NCBI GenBank assembly: GCA_017591395.1
Contig: WEDG01005426.1
Coordinates: forward strand, 22,097-86,096
Length of the DNA stretch: 64,000 bases
Direction: 5' to 3'
Source of the DNA: Schistocephalus solidus
Lineage: Eukaryota > Platyhelminthes > Cestoda > Diphyllobothriidea > Diphyllobothriidae
Positions 20,891 to 58,268 of the stretch are shown one piece after another. A program made the translations under genes and the position numbers. Numbering within the stretch: position 1 is the first letter of the stretch; every line of letters starts with the position of its first letter. Under the pieces are notes generated by a model, which worked only from the letters and a program-made list of their open reading frames with translations, had not been told where the DNA came from and made no database searches.

Positions 20891-23857
20891 CCTGCCGTTC
20901 AGGCTTCGTCTGCAACCACGCAGAAGACCTCAAGTTAAGTGACCGCCAGGAAAGTCGAATACTGTTTTTGTTGAATGTGACTGCTCGCTATCTCCAGTTC
21001 AGCAATGAACTGGCCAACCGGCTGACCAACCTCCCAGTCACCGACGAGGACGCTTCCGTGGAGAACCGCTGGTGCCAACTAAGGGACACGGTCCAGTCCA
21101 CCGCCCTGGATTTCCTCAGCCGTGAACGTCATCACCGCCAGGACTGATTCAACGCCGATGACGCAGCTGCTGCTCGCCGAGAAGAACCAGTTGCACAAAG
21201 GCTATGTTGATCGCCCTACAGATGCAAACAAGGCAGCCTTCTATCTATTTCGCCGTCCTGTGCGGCAGCGGTTGCGGGAAATTCAGGACACGTGGATGGT
21301 CCACAAGGCCGAGGAGATCCGAGGGTACGCGGACTGCAACGAATGGAAGAATTTCTTCGCTGCCAACAAGGCTGCCTACGGTCCCCTGCCCCGTTAAAAG
21401 AACTGCCCTTCTTCTCCGTGCTGATTGAACTACCCTACTTACTAAGAAGACGTAAATACTAAGGCGCTAGCTGGAGCACTTCAGAAGCGTTCTCAACCGG
21501 TCCTCCAAAATCTCCGACGTCGCCATCGACCGACTGCCTGAAGTGGAAACCAACGCAGACCTTGATCTCCTGCCCTCTCTCCAAGACACCATCAGGGCCG
21601 TGCAGCACAGCTCCAGTGGGAAAGCACCTGGATCAGATGCGATCCCTGCTGAGATTAACAAGCATGGCGGCCCCCAACTAATGCATCAGCTCACAGCACT
21701 CTTCCAGGTGATTTGGCAACAAGGACAGGTCAATCAAGATTTCAAGGACGCCACAATCGTCCATCGCAACAAGAAGACAAGGAACCGCCAACTCTGCGAT
21801 AAACATCGAGGACTCTCGTTGCTCAACATTGTCGAGAAAATATTCGCCCGCATTCTGCTCAATCGCCTCAACAGCCATCTGGAACGAGGACTCCTTTCAG
21901 ACAGTCAATACGGCTTCCATCGTCACCGCGGCACCATCGATATGATCTTCACCGCGCGTCAGCTGCAGGAGAAGTGCCAAGAGATGCGGACTCATCTCTA
22001 CTCAAAGTTCGTGTATCCGACGAAAACCATTGACACGGTGAATCGCGAAGGTCTGTGAAAGGTCATGCAGAAATTCGGCTCACATGGTGCGCGTCACGGA
22101 CAACAGAGCAGTCTCCGAGGCCTTCGCAGTGCCCAACGGAGTGAAGCAGGGCTGCGTTCTCGCTCCTACCCTCTTCAGTATCATGTTCTCTGTCATGCTA
22201 ATGGACGCCTATCGTGACGAACGCTCGGGATCCGTATCGCCTACCGGATGGATGGCTGGCTCCTCAATCAACGGAGGATGCATTCCCACTCGCCTGTATC
22301 CACGCCACCATCCAGGAACTTATCTTCGCTGACGACTGTGCAGTTAATGCAACGACAGAAGGGGACATTCAAAGGAGCATGGACCTATTGACTATCATTT
22401 GTGACAACTTCGGATTGCGGAGAAAACGGTGGTCATGCATCAGCTGCCACCCAATACCACTTATAATGCAGCTCGCATCAATGTCAAGGGCCCCCAACTG
22501 AAATCCATCAATACCTTCACCTACCTCTGCAGCAACCTCTCCCCCAGCACCAAAATCGACGATGAGGTCACCCACCGGATCGCCAAAGCCAGCCAAGCCT
22601 TCGGACGCATGCAGAACATCGACTGGAATCGAAACGGTCTTCAGCCAGCACCAAACTCAAGAGGACCAAAGCTGCCATCTTGCTGACGCTGCTTTATGAA
22701 GCAGAGAACTGGGCGGTCTACCAAAAGCAGATGCGGAAGCTCAACCACTTCCACCTCAGCTGACTCCGCAAAATAATAAAGCTGAGATGGCAAGACAGGA
22801 TCCCGGACACAGAAGTGATGGAATGAACAGGCCTCCTCAGCATCTGCACCCAGCTGAGAAAACTACAACTGCGCTGGAGTGACCATCTGGTGAGGGTAGA
22901 CGACGAGTGGCTACCCAATCGACTTTTTTATGGATATGTCGTCGCTGGTTCTCGTCGACAAGGCGTCAAGTAAAACACTACAAGGACCCTGAAGATTTCT
23001 TTGAAGCAAATGCAGATCAACCCGGCAAAATTGGACGACCTCGCCCAGAATCGACCGGTGGAGAGTGAAGACGGGCTGCAATCTACGAAGCAAACCGGAT
23101 CAGCACCGTCAAGGCCTCCTCAGCATCTACACCCAGCTGAGAAAACTACAACTGCGCTGGAGTGACCATCTGGTGAGGGTAGACGACGAGTGGCTACCCA
23201 ATCGACTTTTTTATGGATATGTCGTCGCTGGTTCTCGTCGACAAGGCGTCAAGTAAGACACTACAAGGACCCTGAAGATTTCTTTGAAGCAAATGCAGAT
23301 CAACCCGGCAAAATTGGACGACCTCGCCCAGAACCGATCGGTGGAGAGTGAAGACGGGCAGCAATCTACGAAGCGAACCGGATCGCCACCGTCAAGGCCA
23401 AACGAGTGGCACAAAATTCATCAGCATCCCGGACCAACACCCCCAATGCCCAAGACCTCCCAACATGCCCGCGCTGTCAACACACCTTCCACGCGCGAAT
23501 CGGTCAGGTCGGACACCTTCGGACGCAAGGCAACAACAATCCGAAAATTTCAACTTCCGCACCCTCATTCGGAGCCCCTGACGGTCACTCCTGCTATGAA
23601 TTACCCCATTCCCACCATCGTAGGGACCAAATCCCAATGCTCATCACTGCGCTCGCAACTTCACCTCACGCATTGACCTAACCGGTCATAGGCGAATCCA
23701 TCGCACAGAAACTGGCGAACCAGTACCTGGGGCTCCGACATACAGTCGCCATGCCCGCCTCCACTGCCCACACTGTTCCCTCACCTTCAGACACCGCATG
23801 GGTCTATTAGGTCACATGCGTCTCCACGATAACCTGCGGTTAACCACCGTGGGCTAA
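20891..23857 (+). mobile_element. LINE copy D: linker, RT and zinc-finger tail with natural C-terminus
   Basis: Plus-strand copy beginning in the endonuclease C-terminus (GFVCNHAEDLKLSD near 20905). The linker runs 21003-21400 and RT 21460-22058. In motif A the expected FVDLTKAFDTV reads FVYPTKTIDTV, so the catalytic Asp is gone. Motif B NGVKQGCVLAPTLFS lies near 22136, motif C ELIFADDCAV near 22315, and [16 protein letters not shown] near 22510. The connection region contains a 283-bp tandem duplication (22829-23394). Fingers follow: CPRCQHTFHARIGQVGH near 23465, then a decayed NFTSRIDLTGHRRIH near 23660 and CPHCSLTFRHRMGLLGH near 23765. The ORF ends LRLTTVG-stop at 23857. Confidence 0.83.
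22829..23394 (+). repeat. 283-bp tandem duplication inside LINE copy D
   Basis: Unit 1 is 22829-23111 and unit 2 is 23112-23394. Both begin AGGCCTCCTCAGCATCT and share every block, with only about ten mismatches seen by eye. AGGCC occurs at both original breakpoints (ACAGGCCTCC and GTCAAGGCCAAACG), so five bases of microhomology are present at the junction. Confidence 0.9.
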
Positions 23858-24015
23858 ACCACATCAGCACACACTACCTCTACCAACACACACAATACAC
23901 TCCCCATCAACATGTACCCGCGGACTGGCGGACATTCCTAACATTCTCATCTTGCCTGAAATTTAGCGCAAGACCACTGGTAACAAGGCGGTACTTATGT
24001 CCGTGCCTAACCAGT

Positions 24016-24205
24016 AGCGCCCTCTCCCATCTCCGGTCTTCTTGATTCTGTCTTGACGCCGGGTCCAGGTGGGGGAGTGAAACAGAGAGAGAAGTAGATG
24101 CAGAGCAAGTCTACTCTCCCTGTAACCCAGCGCATGTCACCGTCCCTGTACCACCATAGTGCGGAGTATATGGTGAACATCCTCAAAAACGACGGTCGCA
24201 CTAGC
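24016..24205 (+). repeat. SINE-like repeat copy 4 (5'-truncated)
   Basis: It begins at the internal GCGCCCTCTCCCATCTCC and runs to the tail (GAACATCCTCAAAAACGACG). The tRNA-like head is missing. It lies directly before copy 5 in the same orientation. Confidence 0.7.
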
Positions 24206-24225
24206 ATGTGTGCTTCAGCCTGTGC

Positions 24226-24573
24226 CACCAAACGGGTCGCATGGTAGATGCACTGGACCAACACGGGGTCAGATCAGGGCACGGTATGCGTTTTTCTTAT
24301 TTGGGATGTGTTCATAACAAATGCCGAACATGGAGGGTGCGCGTGCCAAAAATGTTCTCACTGTTGCCATTTATGGATATTGTTGGGATATGATTCACCT
24401 GCGCCCGACCTCGCCCCCGGTCTTCTTGACCATGTTTTGACACCGGGTACAGGCGGGTAAGGGAAGAGTGCTAGTCCAATATCTCTTAAAACCAATTTAC
24501 GCACGTCGCCGTCCCTGCACCACCCTTCTGTGAAGCATACGGTGGATATCATCTGACCACTGCGGTTGAACTG
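24226..24573 (+). repeat. SINE-like repeat copy 5
   Basis: Head (AAACGGGTCGCATGGTAGAT, TGGACCAACACGGGGTCAG), body (GGTCTTCTTGACCATG) and tail (GCATACGGTGGATATCATC) are present. The T-arm-like block has decayed. Confidence 0.78.
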
Positions 24574-27500
24574 ACATGCTTCAGGATACCTCTAACACTG
24601 TGAGAAAGCGCCTGGCGGCTTCTTACTTTAACGTATGGCAGCGCACGCCAAACGCTTGGGCTAATGTGACTTGGTCTATCGTTTCGCTTGTGCACGCATG
24701 CACGCGCCGATTTCACGAAGGCGCGCTGGTTACGGACTGCTCTTAGCACTTACCACAGGTATTGTAATTCTAGTCTTCACATTCACTGCAATGCGTCTCA
24801 TAACACGCCGACATAGGGCTCTCACGCGCTGCGCGTGTAGTTAACGGGGTAGTTACTGTTGAACCTCAGTAACTGCGCCGAATTTTTTTATTGTCTTGAA
24901 CACTTGTTTCTACTATATCAACCTCGGCAGCAAACGAGATGAAAAAAGGGCTAGCACTTTAAATCGCACGTCCGGGAACTGAACTGGGATGTTCTTTGAC
25001 AATTAGCGCACGATCCTTTTCGATGACAACGAAATATCAGGGCTTTGGTGTGCGATGCGTCAGAAGACCAGTAATTTCAACCGTTGCAGAGCCGCCCCGA
25101 AGAGTCCGAAAATCAATGATACGCCTCTCACTTGCTCGTAGATTGTTCTGTCGAATGTGAATTTCGTCGACGAGCACGTGCCCGCACCAAACACTTCCAG
25201 GGTCGAAGTACTTATTCACGCGAAAGCACGTGGACAAAAAGCACTCCTCGTGACAATGCAGGCACGTCAGATTTTCGACCATCACCTTAATTGCTAAAAC
25301 TGCCGGTGAAACAGTGTGGTAAGTATCCGCTCAGGAGTGGGCGATCGAGCAATGGTTGAATCAAGTACCACCATCCACAATTTTTGTAGAAGATGCTAAT
25401 TTTTTATAGACGTTGGGTCGCGTAGCAGCTGCATCCGATAAATGTTGCACCCTGTGCTTCCAATACCTTTATCTGCGCGTGGATTCGTTTTTGAACCCGG
25501 ACACGGCAAAGTGACCTGCTTGTATTGAAGATGACTGGAGTTCATGCTTTACGACCTGTCATATGTCTGATGAAAATCTACCTCGTCACAATATCGTCTG
25601 TGGAGGATAGGAGCCTTGCGATCTAGCTGTCTTGCAAGGCAGCTGATAACACCTAACGACAGTGCATTCTACAGTAGCAAGGGCTAAGGGTAAATAACCT
25701 TGACCTACTGATAGCGCAATTGGCTGTTTTTGCTGTTCATAGTATGTTGGTGTTACGGATAACGAAACAAAGTTGATGATCGATGCATTTGGAGTAGATA
25801 TGTGGATGCGTTACGTCCCAGAGAAGACTCTAAAAGGTTGCGCAACAGAGAGTATCTTTCATACACGCAGAAAAACACGCGTGGAGGATGGAGGCCACAA
25901 GGCGGAAGAGGCAGGGACAACGGGGAGTGGGGTCAGATGTACACATTTAAGTCAGTAAGTCCATTTATATGTATAATATATGTATAAATATATAATGCAC
26001 AAGATTTCGGTCGAAAACCAACAGATGGGACGGACGTGTGTCGACCCGAGCAAGAAAAAATATTTTAAGGAAGTGTGGCAGCACCCTCTGGCACTGTTTG
26101 TCTATATATGTACGTCCTGACGGCGACGGTGGAGTTGCGCGGGAGGAGTTGCTGCGTAAAACAAGCCTTCGTGTCCCACTACGACAAACAGGTAACTCCG
26201 AGGCTGAAAGGGTGGAGGCAGGGAGGCGAAAATCGAAAGCCAGGCAGGACACCATGTCGAAAGTGAACAGCTGGTGTTTATCGCAAAGAGCGCAACAGGG
26301 CACCACACACAGAGATGCAGCGGTGCCTGTACGGGGAAGGGGGACACATCCTGTTGACGCAAGAGTATCTGGGCAAATAGGTGAATTGCAGAGGCAGGGG
26401 GGGGGAACTTAGGTACAATGAGAGTACAGTTAGTCTTCACACTATTTACAAAACGTTGAGCAAACTAAAAGCCAATAAGTCCCACTGCACGCTACGGCAC
26501 TGCAATTAGGCAGCCAGATTATTCGGCATATGGATGGATAGCAATGTTTATAGCGCAACAGGAAGTGGATGTATGAGGGGCTTTCCAAGTAAAGAATTGG
26601 ATTAACCGTAGTTGGCAGGGCGGGAGCCACGCGGTAGGTTGCACACACCTCCGAAAGGGGAGAGCGTGGAGGTGGATGGGCGGTATTGGAGCAGAAGATG
26701 CTTGGGGGGCTGATGAGTGAGGTGGATCTTGTGGGGGGCATTCAATCAGCGGTAGGAGACAATTAGCCCAATGCAAGGGACATACGAAGAGGCGGTGGTA
26801 GCAGTGGAGAGGGGTGAGGGTTGGCATGCCTCAGCGCCCTTGGCCCGTTCAAAAGCGGTAACAGCCTACGACGATGGCTGATTTGGCTTGGTCGAGAGGT
26901 TGCGCGTTTGCGTACGAGAGACTGGTGAGTTAACACACGACCCGCAGGTTGGCCCTCAACCCACAAATTTTGAGAAAATTGCAAACATTACCGCAAACAG
27001 CAGCACCATAAGAGGGATTGCGGTCAGTGAGGAGACCTAAAGGGAAGGAAAGGAGTGGTTACGGTGAGAAAACAGTTAGCAAGGGAGCGGCTGAGCAGAC
27101 AGTTGTGCGGCAAAGGTTAGCCGTTGAAAGTGGCAAGTTACAGTACTGTCATTGTCTGGGTGAGGTGAGTGATACAGGCCGGGAGCACTTCAGTTTAAAA
27201 TGATACCGGCGGACGCAAGTTAACAGAGACAGTAAAGCGGATCTTTTAGAGGGCTTAGTTTGCACATTTTACGCACCGAGACCGTTAAACTCGGTGGGTA
27301 GGTAGGACACAAAAAGAGTTAGCGTGTGTTATCCATCGTAAATATTACCCCCTCAATGTGTCAACTGAAAGAGGAAGACAGAGCACATTGAGTAAACGGG
27401 AAATTCAGACTAAGCTGATAAGAGTTAAGAAGAAGCTGGGTAGGGATGCCTTGTATGGTTGCCTAAACAGGAGAATGGAATAGGAACCACCCTGTCCACT

Positions 27501-27589
27501 TAAAATATATAGTCTTACGGTAAATGTCACGAAGGATAAATATAGGCGTGTCTTAACGCTAAGCCTTACCTTAAAATAAAACCAAACTG
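24574..27589. other. Unannotated stretch
   Basis: No gene or known repeat was recognised on either strand. Several 60-125-codon open stretches (for example 26038-26412 + and 26102-26440 -) overlap one another and lack any family motif. The segment about 26000-27250 is purine-rich on the + strand. Confidence 0.45.
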
Positions 27590-27735
27590 CAACTTTAATC
27601 TTAATTCCAACCCTGTCCTAAATCTGGACCCTAGAGTTTACACAATAAACCCTGTGCAATCATGAACCTAACCCCAACTCGGACTTTAACTCAAACCCTA
27701 AATTTAACCCTAACCCTCACCTTAAATCTAAACAT
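27590..27735. repeat. Degenerate telomere-like (CCCTAA) stretch
   Basis: Irregularly spaced CCCTAA/ACCCTA words occur, densest at about 27692-27720 (CAAACCCTAAATTTAACCC, then TAACCCTCACC), with decayed versions such as AACCTAACCCC and ACCCTAGAG upstream. The metazoan telomere repeat is TTAGGG, so on this strand it reads as the C-rich form. It could be a fossil interstitial telomere or simply a C/A-rich low-complexity run. Confidence 0.5.
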
Positions 27736-27996
27736 AATTTCCCCGGAATTTTATCCCAAAGCCGCATGTATAATGGGCGGTTCCTAGTTCCCTGTCATGT
27801 TAAGGCGACCATACAAGGCATCCTTGCCGGAAGCTGCTTAACCGTTACTGTATTAAGCGAGGCCAGAAAAGACAGGCCGTATGTTTGACCTCAAGTGGCT
27901 GGCATCCAGTCCACTGGACGCAGCAGAACGTGGACGCACTTTCCGGGCCTCTAAACGTTAGCAAAGCAGTCTGCCAAGCAGACTACCAGGAAGATC

Positions 27997-52302
<24,306 letters not shown>

Positions 52303-54411
52303 GATGGTGGCGTGTTAGTTCCGCCGTATATAGCGAGATGTGATGACACACAGACCTAAAAATATAAGAATCTGCATTAAAAAAAAGTGTGCAATAAGAA
52401 AATTTACTAGCAAATTAGCGAAAAAACCTGGAAATCGTCTGCCAGCCTACCAAATCAAACGAGGACAAGTTGGAATTAGATTGGAGAACCATGGCGTCAG
52501 GACCTCTTGCTTCTAAGGCTAGGAAAATCAGCAGCCTCGTAACAAAAAATGCAAACCGCTGGAAATTACGACCGATGGCGGGACATTTGGTAAAAAACCA
52601 TTAAGCTAATTTGAGCTAGCAGATAATTTTAAAAAACAACTGAACCGAGTATGCATGTCGGAGTACGCACCGTCCGCAACAATGCGGGCTGTGAACCCGC
52701 CAATGGCCGCTAGTATGATGCTGTAAATAGTAAAATTTGCCCCGATGTTGATCGTACAAATAAAAGCGCGAGGATCCAGGAAGGCAAAATAAACGTTGCA
52801 ATTAATTAAAGGTAATTTAAAGGTAATTTAATTTCATTAATTTAAAGGTAAGTAAGGCAGTGAGGATAAAAATGACATTGAGAAACTGAATCCCTGAATC
52901 GTACGCTCGGAATACCTTTGAAAGGAGCGACTAATAGGTTAGTCTTTTCGAGAGGACGCCCGGGATGACGAATTACGAAAATCAGTCCTCTGGTACTTTT
53001 AAAAGCGGCATACCCACAGACAAAGGCCGAAATTGGCAAGCATTCCAGTGCATTGATCTACCGTCTGTTGAAACGTTTAATTTGAAATTTTCTGCAAATT
53101 ATTTGCCTTGCGTTTGGCTACACTCAGTCATATATAACAGAGTATTCTATGCGATTTAATCCCCTAACATGGATTTAAAACGTCTGAATATGCATATACA
53201 AAGTAAACGAAATTCTGAAATGCACCTTCAGTTAGGAAGAATTATTTAAGTGGGGCTGTAATATTGATCATCAATCTCCCAATATTGCAGACACGCCCGG
53301 ATGTTGCCCTTTGAATGTTTCTAATTATGTTCGATGAGCCTATAAATTCTAATATATTTTGTAGAAAATGCAAAAATTATTCCTTCCTGTAGTCATTTAG
53401 CAGAAAATCTTTTTTTCAAGTTTCATGCTCCGAGGAAGAGTACGCTTACTTTTCAAATTTTTTTTTTCTAATCGTCGAATAATTAGGAGCCCGATCTGCG
53501 ATGAATTTACTTTGACGGTTTTTAGTCCATACGCCGTAGGCTTTCCGTGTAGGAAATGAATACATTCCTCTGGGCCATTAAAAATATATATATGTTGCCA
53601 ATAAAATTGTGCAATTGACGTGGGCTAGGCGGAGGAACATAAATAAACAGACCGATACGATGCTATTTAAATGGACATTGTACGGTCTTATAATAAGGAT
53701 TCAACTTTTTCAATACCGAAAGATAGCCCTTCTGTGAGTATAAAATTAGAAGACATGATTGACCATCAAATGAGGGCAAGAAAGGATGTGTTTGATCATG
53801 TTTTCTATAAAATCTATTTGCATGTCTAGGGGCATCGAAAATCAATACAAAAAACCTACTAAACAAGTACACGGCTTTAACCGAGCGCATTTTTGCAGGC
53901 GGCTGAAAAGAAGTGCAGTCAAAAGCCAGTATTCTAGCATGTTGAATATTATGTCGTAGGAAGACAGGACCCCGTTTAAGTAATCAATCCTAATCAAACG
54001 CGCATTTCAGAATTTTTGTTGACATTTTATGAGATCGGTACTTGAATGTAAACCGAAGTGTCTTATGGGAGCGCCCGCAAGTGTATTATCCTTTGTTGCG
54101 GACGCCAACTTCAGCTAGGCAGAATTAACGGATTTTATTTTGTCAAACAGCCCTTCTAGCGCGTACGGACAGGCGAGGCAACACGTGGTCATGGCTAAGC
54201 CTGCTTTTAAGAAATTTTCAGGAAGCGTTTTAATTGTTGAATTGACCACGGGGTTGGGAAGTTCAACTATTAGACCCACACAAGTGGTAGCTAAACACGC
54301 CTGGGTCAGTTTACCCAGAAATCAGACATTCCCGTGCGGCTTCTAGTAAGCCAGAAGAAGACGAACTGGATTCTGAGCTTTCATGCAGTCATTTTCGTGT
54401 TAAGTTTTCAG
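52303..54411. other. Upstream of SLMAP, mostly unassigned
   Basis: The SLMAP promoter should lie just above 52302; a TATA-like CTATATA word lies about 25-30 nt upstream of the ATG on the minus strand. An open stretch at 54140-54346 (+) begins near a good acceptor (TTTATTTTGTCAAACAG) and could be an exon of the gene at 54412, but no convincing donor was found. Confidence 0.4.
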
Positions 54412-55104
54412 TTTACTGAATCAGAAAATAATTCGATGGAACGTGCACTTTTTATCCATTTAGGGACGTTCGACATCAAACATGGCATTGTCGTTTTCCC
54501 TCGATTTGGATTGGTCACATGCTGCGAATATAACGTCACGATCAGGAATAAAATTCGAAAGTTCTATTCAGGTAGCTTTACTCAGGTTGGCTGGGTAATT
54601 TCAAAAAACTGATATTTGCCCATCAGATTTTTACCGAAAATTATGGGGGACCCAATGATGGGATGAGCCCAAATCAACTATAGGGTAGCAGCAAATAAGA
54701 CTGTCAAAACCTGCGTGGGCTTTTAAGTACTGTTGGAAAGTTCGTAAGGCTAAACATGCTCTTCTCCGTTTAATTGTATACCATTCAACTCGAAATTTTA
54801 AGTGTAAATTAGGATTCATACCTAACAATTCTGATGCAGACGTCTTCACGTTCACACATTAATGTTAGACAAAAGTATCAAGCTTATTTTTAGGCTTATT
54901 TCGCTGACAAAACTGCATTGGATGCACCTATTTATTCACCCTTACAATGAATCTTTATTTCAGTTATTTCTACTGTCACAAGCGACGAGATCCACCACTA
55001 TGCCAAAAGATACAGTGGCAGGCTGGGCGTGAATCAGACTGGTAACCTGATTTTTCCTCTACCCAACATATCCCAATGGCAAGTCGAGGTCAATAAGTCG
55101 GCAG
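54412..55104 (+). CDS. Unidentified gene, two phase-compatible internal exons
   Basis: Exon 54412-54571 (acceptor TTAAGTTTTCAG, donor TTCAG|GTAGCT, 160 nt) encodes 53 codons, for example ERALFIHLGTFDIKHG and VTCCEYNVTIRNKIRKFYS. Exon 54964-55104 (acceptor TTTATTTCAG, donor GGCAG|GTGGGT, 141 nt) encodes ISTVTSDEIHHYAKRYSGRL and NLIFPLPNISQWQVEV. The phase-1 junction is compatible. A possible 32-nt exon at 59224-59255 (acceptor TTTCTCTAG, donor CGA|GTAAGC; VTDEIQEFIR) would also fit in phase. Two N-glycosylation-like sequons (NVT, NQT) are seen. No family was recognised and neither start nor end was found; the gene would run divergently from SLMAP. Confidence 0.38.
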
Positions 55105-58100
55105 GTGGGTGGGGGCGCAGTGATTTTCCTGATGCATGATGCAGACAATGCCAAAGAGGTCAAATGTCTACACTTTGCAGTTTGTAAATGAGCGTTTAAC
55201 TGCGGCGACCACAATTGTGACTGATATAACTGACGTCAGCACGGTTTCGAGTAAATCATTAACACTATACGGTAAGACTGGGAATTTGCCCTCGATTATG
55301 TCAGACCATATTAAACCTTGTTTTCAGTTGTTAACCTGGATGTCGTTCCCCTGAGTTCAGTGGTCGCAATGGGGCTATAAGGTTTGTCCGAACAACCTAA
55401 ATCAGTCACTTTTCATAACAGGGTTCCACTTGTCCAGTTAGTTTAGCACACGTAGTATGCTCATGAAATGTTACGGAGGAAGCGGTAACCAAAAAGGCTT
55501 TGCATCAACTTACCGAAAAGTCACAAGATCACAAAAAAATTTGCATGATGACATTGTCGACTAAATTTGGTGATGTTGATGTTACGATAATTTTACTGGG
55601 TGGACATTTGACCAACTGAGTGAAGGGTAAAAATGACCCTAATGCACTTTTAATAGACCCCCCTATTTTAGGGCAGAGTAGCTGTGTACACTAATGGTAT
55701 ATTTCTAGAAAAAAAACCTTCCCGAGAATCCTGTTGTTAGACCACCAATTTTATCAATCTCGTTAGCGTAACGGCGAATCTGTGTAGCCACAAAGCAAAA
55801 AGTTAACCTGTGCAGTGAATGATGGCGAAACCGGTGTCAAGTAGCAGTTAAACATTAGATGCCTCGCAATAACTAATATCCAGCTGTAAACGCAATCTTA
55901 GAGGATTGGTTGGATAATAATATCCGACTGCAAGCCGCAAAAACAGTTTGAAGAGTATGAAAGTGTTGACAAGCAAGTGGGCTCGAACGATCCGTTTATC
56001 AAAGCCAGTCACGGTAGACTGAACCGAGCGTTTGATTAAGGCAGAAAAAATATATAAACAGCGGCGATAACCAATAGAACAAGCGAAACTCGAGGAAACG
56101 TTGGGGTACTAATCTAAAGGATGGATGTCTTTCCTGCTAGCATTCCAGTATAATTTGGCTGTATTCCGACGTATTTGACCATCTGAATCCCTTTTAATGG
56201 TGACAAAAATCTTCCGTTTGTGCACGATCAATTTTGTGTTGACCTTGTCACCCTTCTGGTGGATGTGGTTCGAATATCAATACTTCTCTACGGTAAGTTC
56301 GGACTAAACCCCAATTAATTCCATTGAACCATTGTGCAAGAATAGGGACTGCAGTCTAGTAAATATCAGTTGGTATGCCGTCCTGTCAGAGGTCCCCTTT
56401 TAAATATAAATTTGTCTTGTTATGTTTCCAAGAAATGGTCGCACACGTGAAAATTCTTAGCTATTTCAGCTAGATGGACATGGAGAAACGACAAGTTACT
56501 CTCAATGTCAGGTTTAGAAATTGTTTGCACCAGTGGTTTTGCTTAATTCAACTATTATTCCCACTTATAGTGGCAGATGACCTAACCCTGGTGTGTGAAC
56601 TAACATGGCTTTCCGGTGTCAGGGGCAACCAACGCGTACTTAATTGTATCTGGGAGATTAGAAGAGTAGGCGTGTTGTCCTCGCATGTCTCAGCAAGCAT
56701 CGTAGGAATCTGTAGGAGCTGGAATCGTTGGAGTAGGCCTTAGTCGTAGTGTCTAACAGTAGAAGGGTGGACTTCGACCCAGTTATTCCGAGGTTATTGA
56801 AAGAGTATCCCCTTTTTCGCTTGTTAAATTTACTTTGCATTCAGTTTCAGTCCCGACTAGGTCCCAACGGCATGTCTGATTCAGAATCACTAACAAACGT
56901 TTTGCCCGTCTCGAAGTTACCATGACCACAGGGCACGGACAGCAATCGCTTATAAAGAAGTCAGGATCAGATGTAAAACTCGTTTTACAAGATTCAAAAT
57001 ACGTGCCGGTTGACATAATGAAATGTTAAATCAAAGAACAGAGCCGCAAACATGTTCAGGTTCCAGAGGGTACACATGCAATTGTGATACTAATCATGCA
57101 ACATTAGGAGTGAGATTGTGGCAGAAATGACCGAAACCGTCTTACTTTATATACAGAGAAAATTCGACGAAGCTCAATTAACCAAGCAATAAAGAAAATC
57201 AGTGATGCTAGCTTTTAAGCAGGTATGCTGCTTCCTATCTTCGCGGTTGTTCTGAATCTGAAGAAATCCTCTGCATATTCACCCCGATAATTTTTCTGTT
57301 GTCTTCTTCAGGAAGGAGTTTAACTTTTAGAACGGATAAATAAGAAAGCTAGCTGCCAATTCTGCCTTTTTTAGTTAAATGCGGCTAAAAGTAATCGAAA
57401 AAAGTGCGTGTAAACGTTTTCACACATGCATTTACTTAGCAACATCTCGGTCATTTCTGATATAGAAGGTTTTTCATGCTCGATGATCAGTGGCGGTAGA
57501 TCTGACGAACTCGATCTATTCTCTCATCCATTGGCAAGCCAGAAGACTGAAGGTCGCAGATCCACCCAGAAATGTTTACTGATACCAAGTTTCCTGTGGG
57601 AAGGTGCTGGGGCTTAGGCAGTAACGGTGACTTCAAGGGTGGCGGTTAAACTAATTAGTGTGCTTCTTTTGTGGTCCGACACCTTCACGAGACCAAATCA
57701 GCGTGCTTTCTGATGACACGAATTAAGCATATTTGACTAGACCCGGTAGCACACTGTGATCACTACGCAACCGAACCTATGCCTCGGAAATAATTGTAAG
57801 TCACTGCCCAAACACTCCAACCTAGAAGAGCTGAGCGGCCTCGGTCGACCAACCTACACTCAACGAGGCCAGAATGGCCCACTACCCCGGCAGCATCTGT
57901 TGCATTAGCGTGGGTAACAAGGGATGGGACATTTAGTGCAACAGTTGCAAAACCTGAATCGACGCCCGCCACTCCCAATTATCACGTCTTCAACTTCAAC
58001 TTCACTACTTGACTTGTTTCGACTGCTCTGTGGCCAGCTAGACCACCCACCTGCAGACGTTTTTCTGCCTTTGGCTTCGCAAGGAAATAGGGAAGGACTT

Positions 58101-58268
58101 GTCAACTTGTTCCCGACCACCAAGGCACAAATATAACCTAGTGGATATATTCATCGTCCATTACAACGGTCGAGCTATTCGCGTCCGGGTTATTAGGAGC
58201 TGCCACAATGCATCAGACTTAAATGGAGTAGCAAATGTGTACGTCGAACGTACTAGATGGAAGTTTTT
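55105..58268. other. Unassigned non-coding stretch
   Basis: It would be intronic if the plus-strand exons at 54.4-55.1 and 59.2 kb belong to one gene. Nothing further was recognised on either strand; the short open stretches lack motifs. Confidence 0.4.

Noticed and set aside
26038..26440. Overlapping ORFs of 112-124 codons on both strands
   Set aside because: Arg/Gly- or Pro/Ser-biased composition from GC-skewed sequence, no motif and no splice context; not supported as a gene.
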